Positions 1-6,178 of a stretch of 13,916 nt of DNA are shown here, piece after piece (position 1 is the first letter of the stretch; each line of letters begins with the position of its first letter). The translations under genes were made by a program, and so were the position numbers. The stretch is taken from positions 1 to 13,916 of the forward strand of contig JBLHGQ010000075.1 in the NCBI GenBank assembly GCA_047614505.1, written 5' to 3'. The stretch is from JABDJL01 sp047614505. Its GTDB lineage: Bacteria; Pseudomonadota; Gammaproteobacteria; Xanthomonadales; SZUA-36. The notes under the pieces are model-generated. The model was not told the DNA's origin, ran no database searches, and was given only the letters and a program-made list of their open reading frames with translations.

Positions 1-1
1 G

Positions 2-412
2 ACGGCCATTTGCATCATGCTGGCAGAAAAACACCCGGAAGCGGCATTGATTCCTGCTGATCCTGCCCAACGCTCCTCATTTTGGCAGGCAGTATTGCTT
101 GCATCGAGCACGCTTGAAACGCCAACCGTGAATTATTTTCTCGCTTCTCGGGGAGTTGTTGATGAAAGGTGGCGTGAACTCGCAGGTGAAGGATTGAAAG
201 CCAGGCTGGAAACCTTTGCGGCAAGTGTGCCCAGCAAGGGTTATCTGTGTGGATCATTCTCAATTGCAGATATTTGTGCCGCCTACGTGCTTCGAGTGGC
301 AGTTCAAGCTGGTCTTTTGCCATGCGAAGGAGTGCTGGCGGATTACTTTAACCGGCTAAAAGCCCGGCCCGCTGCACTGGAGTCGCGAATTTTTGACTCT
401 TTGCGCTCCTGA
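2..412 (+). CDS. Glutathione S-transferase family protein, C-terminal part (5' end outside window)
   Basis: The frame is open from the left edge and ends with TGA at 410-412. The first visible residues, TAICIMLAEKHPEAALIP, match the end of the thioredoxin-like N-terminal domain of glutathione S-transferases, where 'S-x-AI-x-x-YLAE' binds the glutathione gamma-glutamyl group. The rest (about 115 residues) is the all-helical C-terminal domain: a DPAQRSSFWQ helix, then 'GSFSIADICAAYVLRVA', the usual N-capping box and hydrophobic staple (S/T-x-A-D) that stabilises the GST fold. The family conjugates glutathione to electrophiles or acts as a lyase or isomerase in the cytosol; the substrate cannot be told from this half. 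An ATG at position 17 is inside the conserved fold and is not the real start. About 60-70 residues are missing upstream. The family call is firm, the subclass is not. Confidence 0.85.
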   Translation, partial: TAICIMLAEKHPEAALIPADPAQRSSFWQAVLLASSTLETPTVNYFLASRGVVDERWRELAGEGLKARLETFAASVPSKGYLCGSFSIADICAAYVLRVAVQAGLLPCEGVLADYFNRLKARPAALESRIFDSLRS

Positions 413-575
413 AAATTAGTCAGGATCTGCACCTTTTCTGAATGCAGAGACATGGATGGAATTCCATTTGCAGGTTTTGCGCCGGTGGCTATTAACTAAC
501 TCCTTCATTGGAATGTCTGTTTCCGCTTGTAAACGGCCTCATTCAGGTTGATAGATTTACCGGCATGAAACGCCG

Positions 576-596
576 GCTTTCGGCCAATAGCGGACC
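576..596. repeat. GGCC-centred palindromic motif, copy 1
   Basis: GCTTTCGGCCAATAGCGGACC: an imperfect palindrome whose two halves (GCTTTCGGCC / GGCCAATAGCGG) pair around GGCC. It directly follows a small CCGGC/GCCGG hairpin. Related sequences recur at 629, 696, 1269/2860, 2909, 5092 and 5147, always outside genes. Confidence 0.5.
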
Positions 597-628
597 CTTT
601 GGAGACCCAAATTCACTATTCAGAATTG

Positions 629-658
629 TCGCTTTACGGCCAGGAGCAGATATTCCGG
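629..658. repeat. GGCC-centred palindromic motif, copy 2
   Basis: The core GTCGCTTTACGGCCAGGAGC is followed by AGATATTCCGG. It is more diverged than copy 1, but it shares the CGCTTT-x-CGGCC half and the trailing GATATTCC that is also seen after the copy at 2909-2940. Confidence 0.4.
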
Positions 659-695
659 CTACCTTGGACTAGACTGAAATAAATCACTGCTTTTA

Positions 696-711
696 CCCGA
701 AAGCAGACAGT
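696..711. repeat. GGCC-type motif, half copy
   Basis: CCCGAAAGCAGACAGT is the reverse complement of the left half seen at 1269-1280 (GTCTGCTTTCGG). The second half is absent, so this is a degenerate or truncated copy. It lies about 55 nt before the DUF2165 start. Confidence 0.35.
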
Positions 712-767
712 TGCTAGCTGCGACAACTAGCGTCCTTAAGAAGTTAATCAATAATGGGAGAATGCTG

Positions 768-1250
768 ATGCCACGTATAACAAAAATCGCCGCCGCAGGA
801 TTTATAGGCGCTATCGGTCTGCTTTTCTTTTTGGATAATCTATTCAACTTGGAACCCGCGTATTCTGTAGTTTCGTTTGTCATCTCGGGAGCCGAACAGC
901 CCTACTATAAAATCCTGGGGCCCGTAGTTACCTCAAACTGGCTTACTTGGTTGGCATTGTTCACGATCATGACGGGGGAGCTCACGGTCGGAATTCTTGG
1001 TTTTCTAGGTGCATTCCAAATGATTCAGCAGCGTTCTGCTTCAGCGGATGCCTTCCATGCATCAAAATCCTACGCGATATTTGCTGGAGCATTAGGAATG
1101 CTCGTTTGGTACGGCTTTTTTGTAGTTCTTGGCGAAGCGTATTTTCACATGTGGCAAACCGAAGTCGGACTAGGGTCTGTTGAAGGAGCTTTCCGTTATG
1201 GCAGCGTCTGTGCAGTCCTGATGTTCTACATTAGCACTCGAAGCGACTAG
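768..1250 (+). CDS. DUF2165 family small integral membrane protein
   Basis: A 160-residue inner-membrane protein with four hydrophobic segments, at about residues 5-22, 56-80, 103-125 and 138-153. The C-terminal half carries the features of the DUF2165 family (PF09933): 'AFHASKSYAIFAGALGMLVWYGFFVVLGEAYFHMW' corresponds to the conserved A-K-x-W-x-x-x-G...GLLLWF-x-GF-x-x-x-GEWF-MWQ block, followed by 'GAFRYG'. Length is normal for the family; the function is unknown. I chose ATG 768 because GGGAG at 756-760 sits 7 nt before it; ATG 762 would leave almost no spacing, and the TTG at 711 has no ribosome site. The gene stands alone: a repeat-rich spacer precedes it and the IS1182 element begins 32 nt after its stop, so its native downstream neighbour and terminator may have been displaced. 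Confidence 0.8.
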   Translation: MPRITKIAAAGFIGAIGLLFFLDNLFNLEPAYSVVSFVISGAEQPYYKILGPVVTSNWLTWLALFTIMTGELTVGILGFLGAFQMIQQRSASADAFHASKSYAIFAGALGMLVWYGFFVVLGEAYFHMWQTEVGLGSVEGAFRYGSVCAVLMFYISTRSD

Positions 1251-1268
1251 CTTCTCTAGTATTTCAGC

Positions 1269-1282
1269 GTCTGCTTTCGGCC
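1269..1282. repeat. GGCC-centred motif, left half, interrupted by the IS
   Basis: GTCTGCTTTCGGCC abuts the left end of the IS1182 element. Joined to the right flank AAAAGCGGA (2864-2872) after removing one GGCC, it restores CTGCTTTCGGCCAAAAGCGG, the cleanest version of the motif in the window. Confidence 0.55.
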
Positions 1283-1300
1283 GAGGCTGTGTGATAACTC
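1283..1300. repeat. IS1182 element left terminal inverted repeat
   Basis: GAGGCTGTGTGATAACTC. It matches the complement of 2842-2859 at 17 of 18 positions, and it is immediately preceded by GGCC. Confidence 0.8.
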
Positions 1301-1320
1301 GATATCTGCCCTCAGTTAAC

Positions 1321-1435
1321 TAATCAGGTTGCCTCAGATGCCCTGTGTTTGGATTTAATCGGGTTTCATTTCAGTTTGAACGATAGGGTCGGAGGGTTTT
1401 TCGGGACTGAGAAAGAACTGTGAGGAACCTGATTA
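1321..1435. repeat. Internal inverted repeat inside the IS
   Basis: TAATCAGGTTGCCTCA (1321-1336) is matched by TGAGGAACCTGATTA (1421-1435), complementary except for one extra base, with about 84 nt between them. It lies between the left terminal repeat and the transposase stop, in the only sizeable non-coding part of the element. A second hairpin follows: CCTGTTT (1437-1443) pairs with AAACAGG (1453-1459), just past the transposase stop. It could end the transposase transcript, but no T-run follows. Confidence 0.45.
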
Positions 1436-1465
1436 GCCTGTTTTTAAGGGTTAAACAGGGGCTAT

Positions 1466-2798
1466 CTATGCCCTTATCGCCTCGATCAGGGTCTTTGTGC
1501 CAAAGATGTTCATCATTCGCTTCATGTTGTATGCCAACACGTGCAGACTCATCTCGGTACTCACCCGATCTAGCGTTTTGGTCAGGAAGTGGGTCGAACC
1601 CATCCAGGCTTTGAGTGTCCCGAACGGGTGTTCCACGGTGGCTCGGCGGATGCGCATCATGTCGGGACTACGATTCAGGCGAGCCTGAACTGCCTCCAGT
1701 ACATGTTCGTGCTCCCAGCGCGTTACGCGTCGCTGCTTGCCTGAAGTACATTGCGCTTTCATGGCGCATTGCCCACAGCCGCTGGTCCAGTAACGATGCA
1801 GCGTCTTACCCTTTTCCTGTGTGGTCATATGCCGTACCAGGCGCTGTCCAGCCGGGCACTGGTACTCGTCATCTTGAGCGATGTAGTGGAAGTCTTCGCG
1901 GTCGAACTGGCCCTTGGCCCGATTGGGTGAGGTATTGGGCTTCGGCAGCTAAAACTGACTTGGCCTGCTTGGCCATGTTCGCCAGTTGCCGTCGGTCACT
2001 ACCGCTGTTGGTAACCTCGTGTGCAACGATCAGGTGGTGCTTTGTATCCACTGCAGTTTGTACGTTGTAACCAACGATACCAGTACCCCGGGTCTTTATT
2101 GAGCGGGCATCCGGATCAGTCAGCGAGACCTGCTGGTCCGGTGCTTTAAGCATCCGGGCTTCGAGCTTTTTTAGGCGTGCCATCTCCTTGCGCATCGCTG
2201 CGATCTTGTCTTCCAGTGTCCGGCTCTTGTCTTCGGCAGGTTCTGCCTGATCCGCAGCAGCCAACTGTTCCAGGTAACGATCAATACTGGCATCCACTTC
2301 GGCTAACCGCCGCTTCATCTTGGCCCGCGTGAAGTTACGATCACGGCTGTTCACTGCCTTGAACTTACTACCATCAATGGCCACGAAGGCATTGGCGAAC
2401 AGGTTGAGCTTGCGACACAGCATCACGAACTCTCGACATACAAGGCGGATGGCTACGCCATTATCCTTGCGAAAGTCTGCGATGGTCTTGAAGTCGGGTG
2501 CCAAGCGACCAGTCAGCTACATCAGTTCAACATTTCGTTGTGCTTCGATTTCCAGCCGGCGGCTCGATTGCACCCTGTTGAGGTAACCGTATACAAACAG
2601 CTTGAGCATGGTTGATGGATGGTAGGCCGGGCGTCCCGTATCGTTGGGCTGGGTCTTAAAGCCCAGACCGGATAAATCCAGATCATCCAGAAAAACATCG
2701 ATCACGCGAACCGCGCTGGCTTCTGCAACATAATCATCTAATCGTTCGGGAAATAAGGTGGCTTGAGAGCGGTCCTCGCCTTGAATAAATCCACTCAT
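1466..2798 (-). pseudogene. IS1182-family DDE transposase, inactivated
   Basis: Starts at ATG 2796-2798 with AAGGA 9 nt upstream. The N-terminus 'MSGFIQGEDRSQATLFPERL', 'GRPAYHPSTMLKLFVYGYLN' and 'SSRRLEIEAQRNVELM' are typical of IS1182 transposases. A TAG at 2517-2519 replaces the tryptophan codon expected in 'ELMWLTGRL'; the frame then continues unchanged through 'VAIDGSKFKAV', whose Asp (residue 142, 2373-2375) is the first catalytic acid. Near 1945-1955 the frame jumps from 'AKSVL' straight to 'LPKPNTSP': about 30 residues, including the 'VADRGY' block with the second catalytic Asp, are gone and the frame shifts. The remainder runs through 'RRATVEHPFGTLKAWMG' (third catalytic acid, Glu at 1631-1633) to TAG at 1466-1468. 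The amber alone might be suppressible; the deletion is not. Judged non-functional with high confidence. Confidence 0.9.
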
Positions 2799-2826
2799 TC
2801 TATGAGTCCTTCAGCGGGTGAGTATG

Positions 2827-2855
2827 ATTATATCGTGAGTGGAGTTTTCACACAG
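2827..2855 (-). promoter_or_regulatory. Putative transposase promoter overlapping the right IS end
   Basis: Read on the minus strand, a perfect TATAAT (2832 to 2827) lies 17 nt downstream of CTGTGT (2855 to 2850), a weak -35 box inside the terminal inverted repeat. Transcription would start about 20 nt before the transposase ATG at 2798. The -10 box is good and the -35 box poor. This would place the promoter partly under the transposase binding site. Confidence 0.4.
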
Positions 2856-2859
2856 CCTC
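2842..2859. repeat. IS1182 element right terminal inverted repeat
   Basis: GAGTTTTCACACAGCCTC. Inverted match to 1283-1300 with one mismatch, followed at once by GGCCAAAAGCGGA, the other half of the interrupted palindromic motif. Confidence 0.8.
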
Positions 2860-2908
2860 GGCCAAAAGCGGAAGTTAAAACTCGCCTAATTTCTTCTACA
2901 AAAAGGGT

Positions 2909-2940
2909 CGGCTAACGGCCAATGGCGGATATTCCAGCGG
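2909..2940. repeat. GGCC-centred palindromic motif, copy next to the IS
   Basis: The core GGCTAACGGCCAATGGCGG is followed by ATATTCCAGCGG. It keeps the GGCCAA-x-GGCGGA right half and shares the trailing GATATTCC with the copy at 629-658. It lies 50 nt beyond the right end of the IS. Confidence 0.45.
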
Positions 2941-2951
2941 GTAGAAACGAG

Positions 2952-2983
2952 AGTATTTAGTGAACTTGTAGAGTTCAAATACT
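2952..2983. repeat. Stem-loop downstream of the amidase gene
   Basis: AGTATTT (2952-2958) plus GAACT (2962-2966) pair with AGTTC plus AAATACT (2972-2983), giving a 12-pair stem with a 3-nt bulge and a 5-nt loop. It is 83 nt past the amidase stop on the minus strand. It is AT-rich and has no following T-run, so it is not a standard intrinsic terminator, but it is the best candidate for ending that transcript. Confidence 0.3.
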
Positions 2984-3065
2984 TCCACTGATACCTGCGC
3001 GAATTCCGAAAAATGTGTTTTATATTTCCTGTCCTCGAATAGTCCTCTTCATGGGTCGTTGCTTG

Positions 3066-4868
3066 TTAGCCAAGCTCAGGTCTTTCGCTAGCGATACCGA
3101 GTGCTGCTTCGAGCACACGGCCGACGGTAACTAATTTCCCTTCCTCGAAGAGGTTGCTCCACAAAGTGACCGAGCGCGGAATTCGGTGCAGTGTCTTGTC
3201 TGCATCGTTTTCCGGGTGATTGAACAGGGATCGCGGCGTGATTTCCTCATATCCTGCGCGCATAGTGAGGCAGGGTTGCCCTGTGAAATTCGTCAGGCTC
3301 ATCATGGGGTTGTTGAAGCTCGGGCCGAAGACAACATCGACCTGTGAGAAGAATTCATGCGTGTCCTGCATCACCTTTCTGCGGAGTCTGTCCCCCTGTA
3401 TGAAATCAACGGCGGAGAAATAACGTGCCTGCCGAAAACTGTTAGGCCATGCGTTATCAATTTGCCGTCGTAAGAGGTCATCGCGCCCGGACAAAGTCAG
3501 CTCTTCAAACGCAGCCGCAGACTCGACGTTTAGGGCACCCATGATTTCGCTAACGGGCAGTTCTGGTAGATGAACTTCCTGAACTGTAGCGCCAATATTC
3601 TTAATTGCTTCCAGTGCAGCGAGGTCGGTGACTTTGACGTTCTCACCTACAAACCAGCTCGGATCGTAGCCGATCGTCAACTCACCAACGGATTGTTGAC
3701 CATCGTAGGTAAATCCCATATCTATCGATCCCGCGTCGAATTCGTCAAAGCCGTTCAGGACACTGAGAACCATCGCAGTGTCTTCGGTATAGCGACACAA
3801 CGGACCAATCTTGTCGAGCGACCAACAAAGTGCCATGGCGCCAACACGAGAGACTCGGCCGAATGTTGGGCGCAGGCCTGCCAAACCGTTTCGATCAGCA
3901 GGTGAGACAATTGAACCAAGTGTTTCAGTGCCGATTCCGAACGAACAAAGGCCTGCGGCCGTTGCTGACCCTGATCCAGCTGAAGAACCGGATGATCCTT
4001 CCTTGGGATTCCACGGATTACGGGTTTCACCACCAAACCAGACCTCGCCCCAGGCGAGCGCGCCGAGCGTGGTCTTTCCAAGCATGACAGCCCCAGCTTC
4101 CCGTAAACGCCTGACAACAGCTCCGTCACTTTCTGCAACCCGGTCCTTGAAAGGTTCTGCGCCCCAGGTTGTTTTTATATTTGCTGTATCGAGTAGATCT
4201 TTGACGCCATAGGGGATGCCATGCAACGGCCCTCGAACCTGACCAGTGGCTCGTTCACGATCGGCCTGGTCGGCTTGTTCCCGGGCAAGATTAGCCGTTA
4301 CGGTGACAAAACACTCAAGCAAGCTGCCATAGCGTTCAATCCGTTCGAGGTAGATATCAGTCAGTTCACGACTCGAAAGTTGCCCTGTCGTCATCCAGTG
4401 GGCCTGCTGCTTGACGGATGCAAATGCAATGCTTTCTGAGTCACTGGGAATCGCTGCAAATTCCTCTGGGTACAAGGTGAGCGAATTGTCCTGATCAACA
4501 TAACTGATGCCGGGCAATCGCGGATCAAAACTCGTTGCTGGTTGCAGCGTGATCGGAATGTCCTGATTGCGCCGGTCGCCTAGTGACTTGATCTGCTGAG
4601 CGAAAAAACCGTCTTCGTTTTTTTCTACTGCTCCGCCGAGAATTTGCCGGCGTTCTGTTTCCGAGAATTTCAGGCCAAAGAGTTTCTCTGCCTCAGCAAG
4701 CGTACGCTCAGTAATACGTTCGTCGTATCCCGCCCATAAATCGGCTGAATTGACGTCTTTTACATCGCCGACAGTTGCGCAGGCGGAAAGGGCAGCGGCT
4801 CCTCCACCCGCCAGTGCAGCGGCGAGAACTCTGCGCCGGCTGAGGAGTACAGGATCGATATTTTTCAT
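3066..4868 (-). CDS. Amidase-signature hydrolase, Tat-exported lipoprotein
   Basis: A 600-residue amidase-signature enzyme, expected to hydrolyse an amide bond outside the cytoplasm; the substrate is unknown. All three catalytic residues are visible: Lys223 in 'GIPYGVKDLLD', the cis-serine Ser295 in 'GSSAGSGSA', and the nucleophile Ser319 in 'GTETLGSIVSPA', with the usual 24-residue spacing between the serines. The N-terminus has a twin-arginine stretch (SRRRVL, 10-15), a hydrophobic run and a lipobox LSAC with Cys30, so it is probably exported folded by Tat and lipid-anchored. Residues 31-145 are an extra N-terminal segment before the catalytic domain, making the protein longer than the usual 450-500 residue amidases. 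The start ATG has GGGGA about 8 nt upstream. It is flanked by mobile elements and repeats on both sides and has no operon partner, so it could be horizontally acquired. Resemblance to the GatA transamidosome subunit is by family only; a secreted lipoprotein is not GatA. Confidence 0.88.
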   Translation of the reverse strand: MKNIDPVLLSRRRVLAAALAGGGAAALSACATVGDVKDVNSADLWAGYDERITERTLAEAEKLFGLKFSETERRQILGGAVEKNEDGFFAQQIKSLGDRRNQDIPITLQPATSFDPRLPGISYVDQDNSLTLYPEEFAAIPSDSESIAFASVKQQAHWMTTGQLSSRELTDIYLERIERYGSLLECFVTVTANLAREQADQADRERATGQVRGPLHGIPYGVKDLLDTANIKTTWGAEPFKDRVAESDGAVVRRLREAGAVMLGKTTLGALAWGEVWFGGETRNPWNPKEGSSGSSAGSGSATAAGLCSFGIGTETLGSIVSPADRNGLAGLRPTFGRVSRVGAMALCWSLDKIGPLCRYTEDTAMVLSVLNGFDEFDAGSIDMGFTYDGQQSVGELTIGYDPSWFVGENVKVTDLAALEAIKNIGATVQEVHLPELPVSEIMGALNVESAAAFEELTLSGRDDLLRRQIDNAWPNSFRQARYFSAVDFIQGDRLRRKVMQDTHEFFSQVDVVFGPSFNNPMMSLTNFTGQPCLTMRAGYEEITPRSLFNHPENDADKTLHRIPRSVTLWSNLFEEGKLVTVGRVLEAALGIASERPELG

Positions 4869-5091
4869 GGTCAGTCCCCAGACTGTTCAATAGAGCTTGG
4901 TCAAGCTTTGGCCGCAACCCGCAAAGATTTGCCAGATGGACCAGTTTAACACTCCATGGCAGGTGACTTCCGCCGCCATTTACACGACTCCGACCGATTC
5001 CAGCGATTACGGAACACTTGATTTCGATGTGACGGAAACAAACCAGTTTATTGAGTCGAAACAGCAAAAAGCGCTTTATAACTGGATGGTC

Positions 5092-5113
5092 AACTTTTGG
5101 CCGTAAAGCGACC
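5092..5113. repeat. GGCC-centred motif copy upstream of the mobile unit
   Basis: Contains TTTTGGCCGTAAAGCGACCC (5094-5113). The GGCC core with AAAGCG to the right resembles the copies at 576-596 and 629-658, and CGACCCTTT here compares with CGGACCCTTT there. Confidence 0.4.
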
Positions 5114-5146
5114 CTTTCTATTAGAGGGATTTGCGTGAGATTTAAC

Positions 5147-5170
5147 TTCCGCTAACGGCCAAAGGACTAA
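5147..5170. repeat. GGCC-centred motif, last copy before the mobile unit
   Basis: Core TTCCGCTAACGGCCAAAGGA. The left half matches the copy at 2909-2940 (GCTAACGGCCAA). It marks host-type sequence just outside the presumed left edge of the IS91-type element. Confidence 0.4.
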
Positions 5171-5226
5171 ACCGCTACCGCGGTAATGGTGCCTGGGTTT
5201 GATATTGTCGATAAATTTGAGATCAG

Positions 5227-5287
5227 GGCCTGTCCTGTGTTGAGGTTGTTGTTACCACACACCAACCATCAACACAGGAGACAGACC
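5227..5287 (+). promoter_or_regulatory. Long leader hairpin burying the recombinase ribosome-binding site
   Basis: The left arm GGCCTGTCCTGTGTTGAGGTTG (5227-5248, given as GGCCTGTC / CTGTGTTGA / GGTTG) pairs with CAACC / TCAACACAG / GACAGACC (5263-5287). There are about 21 pairs, two single-base bulges and one C-A mismatch, around a 14-nt loop. The right arm contains the Shine-Dalgarno AGGAG (5276-5280) and ends one base before the ATG at 5289. In a full-length transcript the start site would be double-stranded. Transposons such as IS10 use this kind of structure to silence translation of read-through transcripts; applying it here is an inference. Confidence 0.65.
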
Positions 5288-5288
5288 C

Positions 5289-6170
5289 ATGACTCATTCT
5301 AACCAATCCACCAGCCCATTGCGCCAACGAATGATCGACGACATGACGATGCGCAAGCTTAACCCCAAGACACAAGTCGGCTACCTGCGGGCCGTGATGA
5401 AGTTCGCCCGATTCTTCCGCCGTTCCCCCGATCTGGCGTCATCCGAGGATCTGCGCGCATTCCAGTTGCACCTGGTCGAACAAGGTGTTTCCAGCACCAC
5501 CATCAACGCCACCCTGACCGGTCTGACGTTCTTCTTCGGCGTGACGCTGGATCGCCCTTCGGCGCTGAAGAAAATGAGCCGGGTGCGTCAACCGCAGAAG
5601 TTACCTCAGGTCCTCAGCGTCGATGAGGTGGCACGTTTGCTTGCCGGCTCAAGGAATCCCAAGCACCGGGCAGCCTTGGCGGTAGCCTATGGCGCCGGCT
5701 TACGCGCCAGCGAAGTCGTACATCTCAAGATGACCGACATCAATAGTGAGCGCATGATCTTGCGGGTCAATCAAGGCAAGGGGCAGCGTGACCGCTACGC
5801 CATGCTGTCACCGTCACTGCTGGAGATTCTACGAGCCTGGTGGCGGCAAGGCCATGCCCAGGGCAAGATGCTGCAAGGCGGCTGGTTGTTCCCGGGACGT
5901 AATCCCGTCAACCCGCTATCGACCCGGCAACTCAATCACGTCTGTCACCTCGCCGCGCGAGTTGCCGGTCTCGACAAACGGATCTCCATGCACACCCTGC
6001 GACACAGCTTTGCCACTCACCTGTTGGAGAATAAAGTCGATATCCGTGTGATCCAGGTGCTGTTGGGTCACCGCAAGCTGGAGACCACTGCGCGCTATAG
6101 CCATGTGGCAACACGCATGCTCGGCGAGGTCACCAGTCCGCTGGAACAACTGGCGCTGCCACCCACCTGA
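5289..6170 (+). CDS. Tyrosine recombinase (XerC/D-like integrase) of the IS91-type unit
   Basis: A 293-residue site-specific recombinase that would cut and rejoin DNA through a 3'-phosphotyrosine link. An N-terminal SAM-like core-binding domain (about residues 8-95, 'TQVGYLRAVMKFARFF') is followed by the catalytic domain with the complete active site: Arg139 (GAGLRASEV), Lys164 (GKGQRDR), His235 and Arg238 (HTLRHSFATHLL), His261 (LLGHRKLETT) and Tyr270 (ARYSHVA). Length is normal for Xer-like enzymes. ATG 5289 has AGGAG 8 nt upstream, inside the leader hairpin. It lies 8 nt before the IS91-type transposase gene, so translation may be coupled. Recombinases of this type are found paired with IS91-family transposases; the role is probably resolution or integration of element circles, which is not demonstrated by sequence. 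It is not the host XerC or XerD: the context is a mobile element. Confidence 0.92.
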   Translation: MTHSNQSTSPLRQRMIDDMTMRKLNPKTQVGYLRAVMKFARFFRRSPDLASSEDLRAFQLHLVEQGVSSTTINATLTGLTFFFGVTLDRPSALKKMSRVRQPQKLPQVLSVDEVARLLAGSRNPKHRAALAVAYGAGLRASEVVHLKMTDINSERMILRVNQGKGQRDRYAMLSPSLLEILRAWWRQGHAQGKMLQGGWLFPGRNPVNPLSTRQLNHVCHLAARVAGLDKRISMHTLRHSFATHLLENKVDIRVIQVLLGHRKLETTARYSHVATRMLGEVTSPLEQLALPPT

Positions 6171-6178
6171 GCGGGGTC

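Larger units (their letters stand above)
413..767. other. Gene-free repeat-bearing spacer
   Basis: I see no coding region between the glutathione S-transferase stop and the DUF2165 start. The stretch holds a 12-bp perfect palindrome ATGGAATTCCAT (456-467), a short hairpin CCGGC-atgaaac-GCCGG (560-576), and several diverged copies or halves of the GGCC-centred palindromic motif listed separately (576-596, 629-658, 696-711, with a very degraded one near 511-540). No convincing promoter pair was found. The reading frame that opens upstream of the DUF2165 gene at 711 begins with TTG and is not needed to explain the protein. Confidence 0.55.
1283..2859 (-). mobile_element. IS1182-type insertion sequence, defective, about 1.58 kb
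   Basis: The ends are 18-bp inverted repeats with one mismatch: GAGGCTGTGTGATAACTC (1283-1300) and, read on the other strand from 2859, GAGGCTGTGTGAAAACTC. GGCC directly flanks both ends (1279-1282 and 2860-2863), consistent with a 4-bp target duplication. However, the target is itself palindromic, so the ends could be drawn 2 bp further in, with an 8-bp imperfect duplication (TCGGCCGA/TCGGCCAA). A single transposase gene of IS1182 type fills the element on the minus strand and is inactivated twice. The length is slightly short for an intact single-gene member, as expected from the roughly 90-bp internal deletion. It could only move if an active relative supplied transposase. Confidence 0.85.
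4869..5226. other. Spacer between amidase and the mobile unit
   Basis: No supported gene. A short plus-strand frame (4897-5106) overlaps a motif copy and resembles nothing I know. The stretch contains two GGCC-type motif copies (5092-5113 and 5147-5170) and, at 5171-5190, a 20-bp imperfect palindrome ACCGCTACCGCGGTAATGGT whose centre TACCGCGGTA is perfect. The left edge of the recombinase/IS91 element should fall after the last motif copy, between about 5170 and 5226. Confidence 0.5.

Noticed and set aside
711..767. TTG-started N-terminal extension of the DUF2165 protein
   Set aside because: It has no ribosome site, while GGGAG at 756-760 is well placed for ATG 768, and the extension is not part of the family fold.
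1497..2070. Plus-strand frames across the IS transposase
   Set aside because: They are antisense to recognisable transposase sequence and have no domain of their own.
2952..2983. Intrinsic terminator for the amidase
   Set aside because: The stem is AT-rich and has no T-run on the minus-strand side, so it is listed only as a stem-loop.
3755..4212. Several open frames on the other strand or frame inside the amidase
   Set aside because: They are fully covered by a gene with an intact catalytic triad and a continuous fold, so they are shadow frames.
4897..5106. 69-residue plus-strand frame before the mobile unit
   Set aside because: No ribosome site, no recognisable domain, and it overlaps a dispersed repeat copy. 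Its composition looks like chance.
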